A stretch of 64,000 bases of DNA from Gemmatimonadota bacterium. GTDB lineage: Bacteria; Gemmatimonadota; Gemmatimonadetes; Gemmatimonadales; Gemmatimonadaceae. This document shows, in pieces, positions 34,174 to 43,600 of the stretch. The stretch lies in assembly GCA_003134685.1 (NCBI GenBank), contig PLCA01000002.1:397966-461965 (forward strand). Direction: 5' to 3'. The position numbers and the translations under genes were made by a program. The number at the start of each line of letters is the position of its first letter. Position 1 is the first letter of the stretch. Under the pieces are notes generated by a model. The model was not told where the DNA came from. It ran no database searches and saw nothing but the letters and a program-made list of their open reading frames with translations.

Positions 34174-35151
34174 ATGTCTTCGTCCTCGCGCCAGTTCACG
34201 TTGAAGTTCTCGCCAGTCTCGATCGAAACGCTGATCGAGACTGTTGAGGCAATAGCCGCTCATCCAAACGCTAGCCGTGATTCCGCTGCGCGCTTCGCTG
34301 GGCTTGGAACATCAACGGTTGGGAAGGCGATTCCGCTTCTTATCGCATTTGGCCTAGTCGAATCAAATGGGTCGGGTCTGCGTTGCACGGAGCCAGCTAT
34401 CCGTCGCGGAGTCGCTGATACGATGGTACGGCAAGCGATTCGTCGAGCGCTTGTTGCATATCGCCCTTTTGAGGTCCTGTGTGAAGGGCTTGCCCTGGGC
34501 GAGAGCGCAACAGAGGCGATCCGCAAGGCATCCGTCATCTTAGGCATTGAGAAGAGCGACTTGGATCGCTTCGATTTTCTCATCAAGCTCGGTGTCGACC
34601 TGTCACTTCTCCGCGAAGTCGACGGCGTAGTGGAGCTTGCACCTGAAGTCACTCCGGCGGCCACTGCACATGGCCCGTTCATTACGTCGAATGACGTCGA
34701 GTCCGAAGTAAAGTCACGTCTCTACGTCGCCGGACGGATCGGGCGCGATGCCTTCAACGCCCTTGATGACAGGGATCGCGGGTTGCTCGCTTCATCGCTT
34801 CTCTCGATTAGTGCCAAGCCCTCGGAGGCGGTGGAGCAGGCAGGGCAGACGACAGAGAACTATCTACGAGAGCTCTGCGGAAAGCGTGGGCTAGCAGCGG
34901 AAGCTGCAAAGCAAAACGGTGCCGGTCAGCTCGCGTCACTTCTCGCGTCAAAAGGCATCATTCACAGCCATCAGGTGAAGCTCGTCGATACGGTCGGCGC
35001 GCTGCGCAATGCGAAGGTACACCACAAAGACAAGAAGACCCTCGTCCCGTGGCAAATCACAGAAGAGGGTGCCCTCGCGTCATTCTTTGCCGCGGTAACT
35101 GCAATCAAGTCAATCGAAAGCTACCTCAATACAGGATCGCAGATCTTATGA
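34174..35151 (+). CDS. wHTH-HEPN-like protein B of the cassette operon (candidate effector)
   Basis: A 325-residue protein. Residues 12-75 resemble a winged helix (SPVSIETLIETVEAIAAHPNASRDSAARFAGLGTSTVGKAIPLLIAFGLVES), and 75-165 a helical domain as in A and C. The C-terminal 110 residues are helical, reading NYLRELCGKRGL...LASLLASKGIIHSHQVKLVDTVGALRNAKVHHKDKK. RNAKVH (278-283) fits the HEPN R-x4-6-H signature, and the surrounding pattern resembles Abi_C/HEPN-type abortive-infection domains, which are often metal-independent RNases. It would therefore be the toxic effector; this is inference from one motif. It starts 13 bp after A and its stop overlaps the start of C (ATGA). Confidence 0.75.
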   Translation: MSSSSRQFTLKFSPVSIETLIETVEAIAAHPNASRDSAARFAGLGTSTVGKAIPLLIAFGLVESNGSGLRCTEPAIRRGVADTMVRQAIRRALVAYRPFEVLCEGLALGESATEAIRKASVILGIEKSDLDRFDFLIKLGVDLSLLREVDGVVELAPEVTPAATAHGPFITSNDVESEVKSRLYVAGRIGRDAFNALDDRDRGLLASSLLSISAKPSEAVEQAGQTTENYLRELCGKRGLAAEAAKQNGAGQLASLLASKGIIHSHQVKLVDTVGALRNAKVHHKDKKTLVPWQITEEGALASFFAAVTAIKSIESYLNTGSQIL

Positions 35152-35867
35152 CGACACCCATTGCTACAAACAAGACGAAGAGTCCCGCTACTCCGTCGTA
35201 CGGTTTGAAGGATTCCTATGCCGACGCGAAGAAGTTGTACGCGAAATTTAGCCATGCGTCCTTTTCGGCCCCCGAAATTGCATCAGCGCTCGGGATGTCG
35301 TCGTCCTCAAGCTCGTTTACGAAGCGTGTGTTCTCTTTGATCGAGTATGGGCTACTTGATCGCGTCGGTGATAAGTTCACGGTGTCGAAGACGTTTCATA
35401 CGCTAGATCAGAGCGACTCGGCGAAGCCGGACTTCCAGCGTGCCGCGATGTCAGCGATTCGCCGCTCGACGGTCTTCTTGGAGATCCTAGCAGACTTTAA
35501 GTCCAAGCTTCCGCCCGAAGACGTAGTTGCACAGCGTCTCGAACGTGAGCGCGGATTCAACGCAGATCGCGCGAAAGACGTGGCGCGAGTACTCCAAAGT
35601 TCCCTGATTTTTGCGGGGGTCATCGATGCGAACAACAACATCCTGCCAGTGCGCGACGTCGACCCTCAGCCAAGCGTCGATCAAGCTGGCACCGGTGGCG
35701 ACCAGGAGGCCGCGGCGACGGCACCAAGCGTCGGTTCGATAGCTGGGCTTCGCAGGACTGAGGTTCCGCTATCGGACGGTCGGATCGCCGTCGTTCAATA
35801 CCCGCACGATCTTTCCTCGGGAGAGGCAACGAAAATTGGAAAGGTGCTGGCTGCTCTCGTTGATTGA
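35148..35867 (+). CDS. wHTH protein C of the cassette operon
   Basis: A 239-residue protein paralogous to A: a winged-helix segment (residues about 22-85, SYADAKKLYAKFSHASFSAPEIASALGMSSSSSSFTKRVFSLIEYGLLDRVGDKFTV), helical middle (DVVAQRLERERGFNADRAKDVARVLQSSLIFAGVI), polar linker and a beta-rich C-terminus (RRTEVPLSDGRIAVVQYPHDLSSGEATKIGKVLAALVD). ATG 35148 overlaps the stop of B, so translation is coupled. The stop lies 125 bp before attC 5. A and C may be regulators or sensors controlling B; function unknown. Confidence 0.75.
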   Translation: MTTPIATNKTKSPATPSYGLKDSYADAKKLYAKFSHASFSAPEIASALGMSSSSSSFTKRVFSLIEYGLLDRVGDKFTVSKTFHTLDQSDSAKPDFQRAAMSAIRRSTVFLEILADFKSKLPPEDVVAQRLERERGFNADRAKDVARVLQSSLIFAGVIDANNNILPVRDVDPQPSVDQAGTGGDQEAAATAPSVGSIAGLRRTEVPLSDGRIAVVQYPHDLSSGEATKIGKVLAALVD

Positions 35868-35991
35868 GAGTCCTGCCGTTCAACGGCCGTTGGTGGTCGA
35901 AGCCGATGACTCCGAGTCTTGCCTATCCTTCTCGGTCCATAACCATCTCGACGATATCAAGCCCCATCTACAAACGACCTCTCTGTGGTCA

Positions 35992-36088
35992 TCTAACGCC
36001 CAAGTTCAGCTGCGAGCGATTCTACCATAGCTGCGATCAACCTCAATTCCTTAAAGCCAGCGCTCGTCTGCTGCAACGTTCGTTAGAT
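35992..36088 (-). repeat. attC site 5
   Basis: Minus-strand reading: R'' ATCTAAC, L'' GAACGTTGCAGCAGACGAGCGC, variable region, L' TCGCAGCTGAAC, R' GGGCGTTAGAT. Both simple-site boxes are consensus. It closes the cassette of the 36106 gene and opens the cassette that contains the reversed wHTH/HEPN operon. Confidence 0.9.
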
Positions 36089-36105
36089 AGCAGGAGCGTC
36101 GACCT

Positions 36106-36720
36106 CTAGTTCCGAACGCGTCGAGCGCAATAATAACCCTTGTCGCCCACGACGATTCCCCATGGCTCGAAGGTGCCTTTGAACCCATCCGCGTCAATCT
36201 GTTTCACAATCATCCCAGTTCCACCGCCATCCTCCCCCATAACGTCATCGCGCCGATTACCGACTGTGTGCAGCAGTAAAGCAATCCAGTTTCGCATCCG
36301 CTGGCCGGTAGTCTTTGAGATCGGTGCATCGAGCAAAACAGGCGGATAAATCGGGTCGACCCCACTATGCAGGAGCTCAATCCGAGCCGGCGTAAAGTTT
36401 CCTGAATCTCGAACCATAACGCCGTAGAGCGGGTGGGTGACCGTGTCGCCTACAGCTGGCCGCTTGTGCTCGTTCGGTGAAGAGTCGCGCATCGATGCTT
36501 TCCAAAGAAATAGTCGAAGTCTCGCGCTCTCACGATGCTGGCCCGATGTGCTAATCCACTGAACCCGATATTCGCCAGTCATTGTTAGCGGGTCCCAATC
36601 AGGAGCAATGGTTGACTTGGCTGTGCTGTCGCAGGCCTGCGCGTAAAGCTGATTAGTGCCGCTTGGCAATAAAGCGGCGAGCAGGCAGATGTCGAGGAGA
36701 GACTTCATTCGCCAAAGCAT
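36106..36720 (-). CDS. Cassette-encoded secreted protein of unknown function
   Basis: A 204-residue product with a signal peptide (MKSLLDICLLAALLPSG, cleavage near YAQA). The mature part contains a beta-rich domain (LTMTGEYRVQWIST; RLRLFLWKAS; HPLYGVMVRDSGN) and ends in a globular segment GFKGTFEPWGIVVGDKGYYCARRV. ATG 36720 sits 11 bp after an isolated R' box (GTTAGAT, 36731-36737) and the stop is 17 bp before attC 5, so it is a complete cassette in standard orientation. I do not recognise the family. Confidence 0.65.
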   Translation of the reverse strand: MLWRMKSLLDICLLAALLPSGTNQLYAQACDSTAKSTIAPDWDPLTMTGEYRVQWISTSGQHRESARLRLFLWKASMRDSSPNEHKRPAVGDTVTHPLYGVMVRDSGNFTPARIELLHSGVDPIYPPVLLDAPISKTTGQRMRNWIALLLHTVGNRRDDVMGEDGGGTGMIVKQIDADGFKGTFEPWGIVVGDKGYYCARRVRN

Positions 36721-36730
36721 ATGTGCTGCT

Positions 36731-36737
36731 ATCTAAC
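36731..36737 (-). other. Isolated attC/attI-type R' box
   Basis: CTAGTTAGATAGC on the minus strand contains a GTTRRRY box 11 bp upstream of the 36720 start. The rest of an attC or attI site to its right (36738-36840) is not convincing, and no integrase gene follows. It probably marks the original upstream end of this array block. Confidence 0.45.
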
Positions 36738-37214
36738 TAGTAATTGTACTGCGTGCTTATACTGCGGAGAAACGACAAATGCCGCAACGGGTTCGGGTGA
36801 TATTAATTCAGCGCTTGTCGCATCGTGGGCGTAAGTCCTTCCCTGGAACCCGCTTGGGGATTCACAAAATCGGCGGAGGTCAGTGTTATCTTGCGAAAGA
36901 GTTGCAGTATAGCAATGCGTGGAATTGGGGACGGATCGTAGTTCGCGGAAGTAGGGACCAGGCCCGGCCTACGCAACCGCTGCGAATCAGAGTCGATCCG
37001 CCGGACTCGTCACGCCAAGTCCACCACGGTTGAGAACGTGCGTGTAGATCATTGTCGTCTGCAGCCATGGTCAAGCCGGAGAGCCCGTCGCCACGCACTG
37101 ACTCGAACCATGTTGCCGCTGCCGCCGCATTATCGCAGCATATAGCGCGACCGCAACTTACTAGAATCGTCGTGCCGCTTCAGAGTGAAGACTGAAACCA
37201 AGGGTGAGGCCCTC
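36738..37214. other. Intergenic region without recognisable gene
   Basis: About 475 bp between the cassette block and nagB. Short open frames on both strands (for example 36779-37033) have no ribosome site, family resemblance or domain-like composition. No integrase, attI or terminator was recognised. The promoter of nagB should lie near its right end. Confidence 0.5.
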
Positions 37215-37997
37215 ATGGAAGTAGTCATCAAGCAGAATTACAACGAGATGAGCAAACTGGCGGCGCAGATGGTCGCCGAGCTGCTCAACACCAAGCCCAA
37301 CGCCGTGCTCGGCATGGCGACGGGCTCCACACCGCTCGGGCTATACCAGGAGCTGGTGCGAATGTACCAGCGGGGTCAGCTCGACTTCTCACGCGTGATG
37401 ACGTTCAATCTGGATGAATACGTCGGCCTCCCCGGCAATCACCCGCAGAGTTACGCCTACTTCATGCAGGAGAATTTCTTCAAGCACGTGAACGTCCAAC
37501 CTCAGAACATCAACGTCCCCTCCGGCACGACCAGTAACTATCCGGCGTTCTGCGACTGGTATGAAAAACGAATCGCGGAGAGCGGCGGGATCGACCTTCA
37601 GATACTCGGCATCGGCAGTGACGGTCACATTGCGTTCAACGAGCCGACGAGCTCGCTCAGCTCGCGGACTCGTCTTAAAACGCTGTCGAAGCAAACGATC
37701 GACGACAACGCGCGATTCTTCGAGCGGCGCGAAGACGTGCCGGTGTATGCAATCACGATGGGAGTCGGCACGATCCTGGAGGCGCGCCAGCTGTTACTGG
37801 TCGCGAGCGGAAAATCGAAGGCGAGGGCGATTGCGCAGGCGGTGGAGGGGCCGGTGACCAGCATGGTGACCGCGAGCGCGCTGCAATTGCATCTCGACGC
37901 GACCGTCTTCGCCGACGAGGACGCGGCGTCGGAGCTGACGATGCGCGACTACTACGAGTTCATCTACGCGGCCAAGCCGGCGGCACCCAAGACGTAG
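37215..37997 (+). CDS. nagB: Glucosamine-6-phosphate deaminase
   Basis: A 260-residue enzyme that isomerises and deaminates glucosamine-6-phosphate to fructose-6-phosphate and ammonia in amino-sugar catabolism. Family blocks are intact: LGMATGSTPLGLYQELV, VMTFNLDEYVGLPGNHPQSY (catalytic Asp) and LGIGSDGHIAFNEPTSS (His and Glu). ATG 37215 follows GTGAGG; the earlier GTG 37185 adds a non-conserved leader. This core metabolic gene lies between the two cassette blocks. Confidence 0.95.
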   Translation: MEVVIKQNYNEMSKLAAQMVAELLNTKPNAVLGMATGSTPLGLYQELVRMYQRGQLDFSRVMTFNLDEYVGLPGNHPQSYAYFMQENFFKHVNVQPQNINVPSGTTSNYPAFCDWYEKRIAESGGIDLQILGIGSDGHIAFNEPTSSLSSRTRLKTLSKQTIDDNARFFERREDVPVYAITMGVGTILEARQLLLVASGKSKARAIAQAVEGPVTSMVTASALQLHLDATVFADEDAASELTMRDYYEFIYAAKPAAPKT

Positions 37998-38032
37998 CTG
38001 GCTGCTCCCTCTCTCAATATCTGGAGGTCGTC

Positions 38033-38340
38033 ATGGTTGGGCTCTCCGCACTGTGGATGCCGATCGTCGTATCGGCGGTGTTCGTGTTCATCGCGCTTGC
38101 GATCATTCATGGGATGCTGGGCTGGCACAAGGGCGACATGGCCGCCGTCCCCGGCGAGGCGAAGGTCATGGAAACGCTGCGCGGCCTGAACGTGCAGCCG
38201 GGGGACTATCGCTTCCCGTTCTCCAACAGCGTGGATGAGATGAAAACGCCGGAGTGGGACGAGAAGATGAAGCAGGGTCCCGTGGGCATCATTACGCCCT
38301 GATCACCGGCGCGACATTCGGCTGGCTGTGGCCGCACTAG
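38033..38340 (+). pseudogene. Membrane protein gene with internal deletion
   Basis: The 89-codon frame 38033-38302 encodes an N-terminal membrane helix (LWMPIVVSAVFVFIALAIIH) and a soluble segment ending DEKMKQGPVGIITP. Family members I recall (about 150-160 residues) continue with several more helices and end ...GTFGWLWPR. Here the downstream sequence, shifted in frame, reads LITGATFGWLWPH and stops at 38340. The pattern implies loss of roughly 70-80 codons in the middle plus a frameshift. The N-terminal part may still be translated: GGAGG precedes ATG 38033. Confidence 0.55.
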
Positions 38341-38355
38341 CTAGCAAGCCCGATG

Positions 38356-38905
<550 letters not shown>

Positions 38906-38988
38906 TACGTAAGAGTATTGCCGATGGTGTAGCGTAGCAAACTATGCCCTTCACCCCCGCCGCCCTCCGCTTTTTCGATGCTCGTTGC

Positions 38989-39087
38989 TGGCTAACGCCT
39001 TAGCTCAGTTGCGAGCGAGCCAAGTAAAAGCGCATGCGGAGCATGCGCAAACCTTAAATCGCTTGACAACTGCAGCGTTCGTTAGCT
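38989..39087 (-). repeat. attC site 6
   Basis: Minus-strand reading: R'' AGCTAAC, L'' GAACGCTGCAGTTGTCAAGCG, a GCGCATGCTCCGCATGCGC hairpin, L' TCGCAACTGAGC, R' AAGGCGTTAGCC. It closes the cassette of the 39170 membrane protein. Confidence 0.88.
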
Positions 39088-39169
39088 GGCGACCTCGTGA
39101 TGCTTGTCTGCTCTGGCGGGACGCTGCCGCCTGACGCGGTCCACGATCTGGTCGGTCGGCGCAACCTGT

Positions 39170-39703
39170 TCAAGTCCGAACCGCTCTGCGCGGTTCCGAC
39201 GCGATCGTCCCGCTCACGGGCACAGAGTCGAATGGCAGACTCGAAGTCGGCCCCGGCGATCCGCGAGACACTGCGCGCGCGAGAAAGGCGCCTGCGGAAA
39301 ACCCGACGAACCCCAGGAATGCCATATGGTGCCATGCCCATGGTCCCCCCAGCCAGCCAGCAGTAAGTCCCGCGGCGAGCCCCACGTTTGTGCAGAGGAG
39401 TAATCTGCCCAATGCCACGCGGCGAAGTGCACTGAATGCGACGAGTGTTCCCAAGACAGAACCGGCGACGCCCGCCGCAAAGCCGTATTCAACCGCCATC
39501 AACGCGACTTGCGCCCCGCCCATTGGCTCGGTCGGCGTCAACACCGCAGCAGCGATGAGCGCAGCGACTCCGCCGGCGACTGCTCCGCCGAGCGCGCTCA
39601 GACCTCCAACGATCGCCACTGCAATACCTCGCGGAGAGTTCACTGCTACTCGCAGAGTATTGATCGGCGAACCATCATCTGACCAGGTCATGTTCCTTCC
39701 CAT
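39170..39703 (-). CDS. Cassette-encoded polytopic membrane protein, unknown
   Basis: A 177-residue, Gly/Ala-rich protein with about four hydrophobic segments (residues 26-50, 65-92, 98-115, 125-142) and a polar, Pro/Ser-rich tail. The start at 39703 lies 19 bp after the R' of attC 7, so it is in standard cassette orientation; M5 is an alternative start. I do not recognise the family. Confidence 0.65.
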   Translation of the reverse strand: MGRNMTWSDDGSPINTLRVAVNSPRGIAVAIVGGLSALGGAVAGGVAALIAAAVLTPTEPMGGAQVALMAVEYGFAAGVAGSVLGTLVAFSALRRVALGRLLLCTNVGLAAGLTAGWLGGPWAWHHMAFLGFVGFSAGAFLARAVSRGSPGPTSSLPFDSVPVSGTIASEPRRAVRT

Positions 39704-39721
39704 AGTAGGAGCGCGATCGCC

Positions 39722-39810
39722 AGCTAACGCTCAAGTTCAGCTGCAAGCTCAGTACAACTTGCGGTGTAGCCGCATCCGAAAAGTGTTTGGCAGCTGCAAC
39801 GGTGTTAGGC
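39722..39810 (-). repeat. attC site 7
   Basis: Minus-strand reading: R'' CGCCTAAC, L'' CCGTTGCAGCTGCC, variable arm with ATGCGGCTACACCGC, L' GCAGCTGAACTTG, R' AGCGTTAGCTG. It shares most of its length with attC 1 and attC 8. It closes the toxin-antitoxin cassette. Confidence 0.88.
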
Positions 39811-39824
39811 GTCGCCGTTGGGTG

Positions 39825-40025
39825 TTAGCTCGCCTTACGCTTAGCGATTAACGCACGAACTTTCGCCACGAGGTCCACCGGCACATTCATCGATGTGTGG
39901 GTCGTTGCCTGGTAAGCCAACTCGTCCGCTTCCACGGCCTCGTTGTCAGTTTGTGCGTCGTAATGTTCAGCGACTCGTTTGACGCGAGCTTCGTCCCGTC
40001 CTCTGGGCAGACTTGATTTGCTCAT
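39825..40025 (-). CDS. Antitoxin of a toxin-antitoxin cassette
   Basis: A 66-residue, charged, helical protein (MSKSSLPRGRDEARVKRVAEHYDAQTDNEAVEADELAYQ...MNVPVDLVAKVRALIAKRKAS), typical of small antitoxins paired with RelE/BrnT-fold toxins. The C-terminal VPVDLVAKVRALIAKR is the common helix that neutralises the toxin or binds DNA. ATG 40025 overlaps the stop of the upstream toxin frame (ATGA). The stop is 15 bp before attC 7, so the pair fills one cassette. Confidence 0.75.
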   Translation of the reverse strand: MSKSSLPRGRDEARVKRVAEHYDAQTDNEAVEADELAYQATTHTSMNVPVDLVAKVRALIAKRKAS

Positions 40026-40303
40026 TGCTTCTTCTTACGTCGCCGTTTCAGAGCGCGTAAGGCCTTGGCTCCAAACTCCAAGGCTGTGACAACAAAGACG
40101 AGTCGGGCTCTGGGTCTGCAACATAGACTACCCTACTGATAACGCCCATTTCTGGTCTGCCCGACAGCGACTCTGCTTCCATCGCGACCGGCCCTGTCTT
40201 CTGCGGGCCGTTGTGAGACTTCTTCAGCATCCGTCTCTGTGACGTGATGACGATGGATATGCGGTTCGCCACTTTCTGGATCGGGACAGAACCGAATGTG
40301 CAT
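40022..40303 (-). pseudogene. BrnT/DUF4258-like toxin gene with two compensating frameshifts
   Basis: From ATG 40303 the frame reads MHIRFCPDPESGEPHIHRHH, EAEEV-like TDAEEV, EDRAGRDGSRVAVGQTRNGRYQ and then stops. The expected continuation (RVVYVADPEPDS) is in the next frame for about 38 bp. The last part (VFVVTALEFGAKALRALKRRRKKK) returns to the first frame and overlaps the antitoxin start. One inserted and one deleted base explain the pattern. The parts together match small toxins of the BrnT/DUF4258 type, so the toxin is probably inactive while the antitoxin is intact. Confidence 0.7.
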
Positions 40304-40363
40304 CAGGCATAGTGTCCTGCAATTAGGCCAGGGCCTAGAGCCGCGAAAGACTGCGTATGCGTA

Positions 40364-40456
40364 CGCCTACCGCCCAAGTTCAGCTGCAAGCACACTATCA
40401 CCATCGCGGCGTAGCCGCATCCGAAAAGTGCTTGTCAGCTGCAACGTTCGTTAGAT
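40364..40456 (-). repeat. attC site 8
   Basis: Minus-strand reading: R'' ATCTAAC, L'' GAACGTTGCAGCTGAC, AAGCACTTTTCGGATGCGGC arm, L' GCAGCTGAACTTG, R' GGGCGGTAGGC. The R' box has GGT instead of GTT at the crossover, so recombination here may be impaired. It is nearly identical to attC 1 in the central 60 bp. Confidence 0.85.
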
Positions 40457-40624
40457 GGTCGAGCGATGACGTTGACATCATAGTCCGTCTTCGCGAGGTG
40501 ACCGCCACGCGTCGAATCGTTGCGCTGCCTCGGCGCGCGCGAATTCATTCTCATAGAACAAATCCGCCCCGCCATCATAGGGTGCGTACGCCTGTCCCGA
40601 GTCGAGCGAGACGAGAACGCATCG

Positions 40625-43600
40625 CTAGAAACGCCACTCTCTAATCAGAAACGCCCCGAACGCGCTGGTCGTCGCGACGGTCTGATCCCGCTGCAGCGTC
40701 GGCTCTCGCAGCAGGTAGCGCGTGTCCACGCCCGTCTCGAGCCGATACCCGCCCATGCCGCCGAAGCGATGGACGACTTGCACGCCCGGCCTCACCAGCG
40801 CATTCGGATCGAGCGGTGAATTGACAGCCACGAACGTGTGCGACTTGACGTACTTCCCGAACTCGAACTGAGTCCCGCGCAGAAAGTTGCCGACGTCGGT
40901 CTGCACGTCCGCGGGAGTGATCGTGAACACGTCGGCGCCCAATGAGCGAGCCGCCTGACCGGCCGCCTGGTCGGTGACGACTCCAAGCGCGATACCCGCG
41001 AGCTGGCGGCTCGCGAGCGCCGCGCCCGCACCCACGAGGTTCGAGCCACCACTGCCGTTGGTGAGGCCCGAGCCCTCGAGCTGAACGAGCGACGACGACG
41101 ATTGCCCGAACGCGAGATAGCTAAGCAAGTCGCTCTGAGGAATCGGCGGCTGTGCGTCGCTCGTGAGTGAGATGTTGGGACTATGCAGCGTCCCGCCGAC
41201 GACGATCTGAATGTTGATGGCTTCCCGGTTCGGCTGCTTCACTACGTACTGAGCCGTTCCCTGCAACGTCGGATTCAGCTCCGTGGAATTGATGAATGTT
41301 GCCGAGCCGCGCTTGATATCGAATCTGCGGGTCATGAAAGTGTATTCGCCGAGCTCGCTCAGAAGCACACCGTCCAGCACCAGCGTCTCCTTGGCGCGAT
41401 TCACGTGAATGGCCAGATCACCATCGCTGTACACTTCGACATTCGCTTCCAGTGAGCGCACGAACACGTCGCGATCCACTCGCAGCGTCACATCCGCGCG
41501 CAGATTCGCCAGCAGCGGCGACTGGGTGGGAAAGAGCTCGCGATCTGCCATGATCGCCGTGTCCAGCACGCTGAAGATCGCGGGGTCGCCCTGGCCGACG
41601 AGGTTCTTATTGTCCGAGGGAGGGATATAGACGAAGCCCTGGCGGATGCGGACGTCACCGGTCACGTGCGCATCCTTGAATGGCCCGACCATCACCAGGT
41701 TCGCGCTCACCGTGAGCTGTCCACGTTGGTTGTTGAGAACCTGCGCGTTCTGCGTCTGGAGCTTGAGATTGAAGCTCGGCGCGCTAAGCGCACCGACGCC
41801 GATCCCACCCGTGAGAACGATGCGCCCCTTACTGTAGGCGGCAACCGAATCGATCACGACCGTGTCGCCCAGCATCCTGATCGATGCTTCGATCTGGCTG
41901 AGATTGATTCCGGCTTGCACCACCCGCGCCGCGCCCTGGTGAAGCCCGAACTGTCCGGTTAGCTGCGGCCGATTGAGACTGCCACCAACCTTGAACGAGC
42001 CGCTCGCGTGACCCTTCATGTTGGAGACATACTGGCTGAACTGCGGCATCACATCGAGGGGCAGGCTGTCGGCGTTGATGTTGAGTGCGATCTGCCTGTC
42101 AGCGGGAAATCTGGATCCCGTCACGCCAGTGAGCGCAAGATTGATCGGCACCGTTCCTTCGGCGATCAGGAATGGCGGTTTGCCCGCGCGCATGGCTTCT
42201 GCGCGGCCCGTCAGTGTCTGGTTCGCGTAATCCACGTTGCCGTGCACCTCGGGCACGGTACCGCCGTTGTAGACGAGATCAGTCGCGCCGAACGCACCCT
42301 TGAACTGTGGATTGGCAAGCGTGCCAGTCGCGTGGATGTTGAGCGAGATCAGACCCTTCGCGTTGATGTCGCTCTCCGTGAGCGCGATTACGTTGCCGAC
42401 GTTCAGGTTGTCGACAGCGATATCGAGATTGGCGTTGCCCTCCTTGGGCAAGGAGCCGTTCACGTAAATGCGACCGTTCACGCCGTTGCGCAGCTCGAGG
42501 TGCTCTACATCCGCGCCTGCCTGGCCCCAGTGTATTGCCGCAGGGCCGGTGCTGGCCCACACGCTCGTATCGAACTGGAGCTTGAGTGTATTGAGTGTCA
42601 GCGCGTTGCGGAGCTTGTCGAGCGTGAACGCGGCATCGGCGGAGAAGGTGAGATCGTTGTCCTGATTGACGACGAGCTGCAGAGTCCCGTTGGGCTTCTG
42701 GTACGTGAGCTTGCCACCAATGCTGTCAAAGGCAAAGCCGGCGGCGTGAAGGTTCCTGGCCTGCGCGTTGACTTTCACCTGCGACTGTGGCGTCCACGCA
42801 TTGATCCAGTCATAATCGGCGGTGAATGAGCCGATCGTGTTTCCACGCGCGACGATGTTGGTGCCCGACGCTGTTCCTTTCGCCGTGAAGTCCGTGATGT
42901 TGCCGGTGGCCACTCCATCTGCCCGCACTGTTCCGGCAATATCGTTTTTGCGGACCGTCGCTGGAGTATCGACCACTGTGCGCGGCAGCGCTCTCCCAGT
43001 CACCGCGCGCTCGACCTCCGTCGCGCGAGCGACCCGCGAGGAATCAGCTTTGGCTTTGGCAATGCGACTTGCCAGAATTCCGGGACGCGGACGAATGAGG
43101 GACGTGTCCGTCGAGATCAGGCCCGCAAAACGGGAAAGCGAATCAATGGCTACGTGATACGACAACGTGCCGCTGTGGGCCGAGGTCATCCCCATCGTGC
43201 CCTTTGCCTCGACGATCCCCTGAGGCAGACCAACCGCCAGCGTGTCGATAGTCGCGAGTCCGTCGGCGACAGCGACCCTGACGTTTGCGCTATCCACTGA
43301 AACAGTATCGATGGAAGACGCGGCCACCTTCGCCACCAGCTGCGCCTGCATCGTTGCTGGAACAAATCCGCGACCACTCGCCGTACCAACCGCGGTAAGC
43401 GAAGTCCGCGGAGCTTTTGCTACCGCTGCGCCGGCGTTGAACGCCCTCGTATTGAATGCGAGATTGTAGCCTGCCTCCTTGCTGTGAAGATCCATCGTTC
43501 CGCGCAGATCCAGAAAGCCACCGTCGGGGAAAGTGAGCTGCGTGTTGAGGGCGAGGTCGTTTTCATATCCCTTTAGGCGTACCGGTCCGCTCGCGCTGCC

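Noticed and set aside
36731-36840. A full attC at the right end of the first cassette block
   Set aside because: Only the R' box is convincing; proposed L''/L' arms do not pair well.
36779-37033. Eighty-four-codon plus-strand frame upstream of nagB, considered as cassette gene or integrase remnant
   Set aside because: No Shine-Dalgarno, no tyrosine-recombinase motifs, composition like non-coding sequence.
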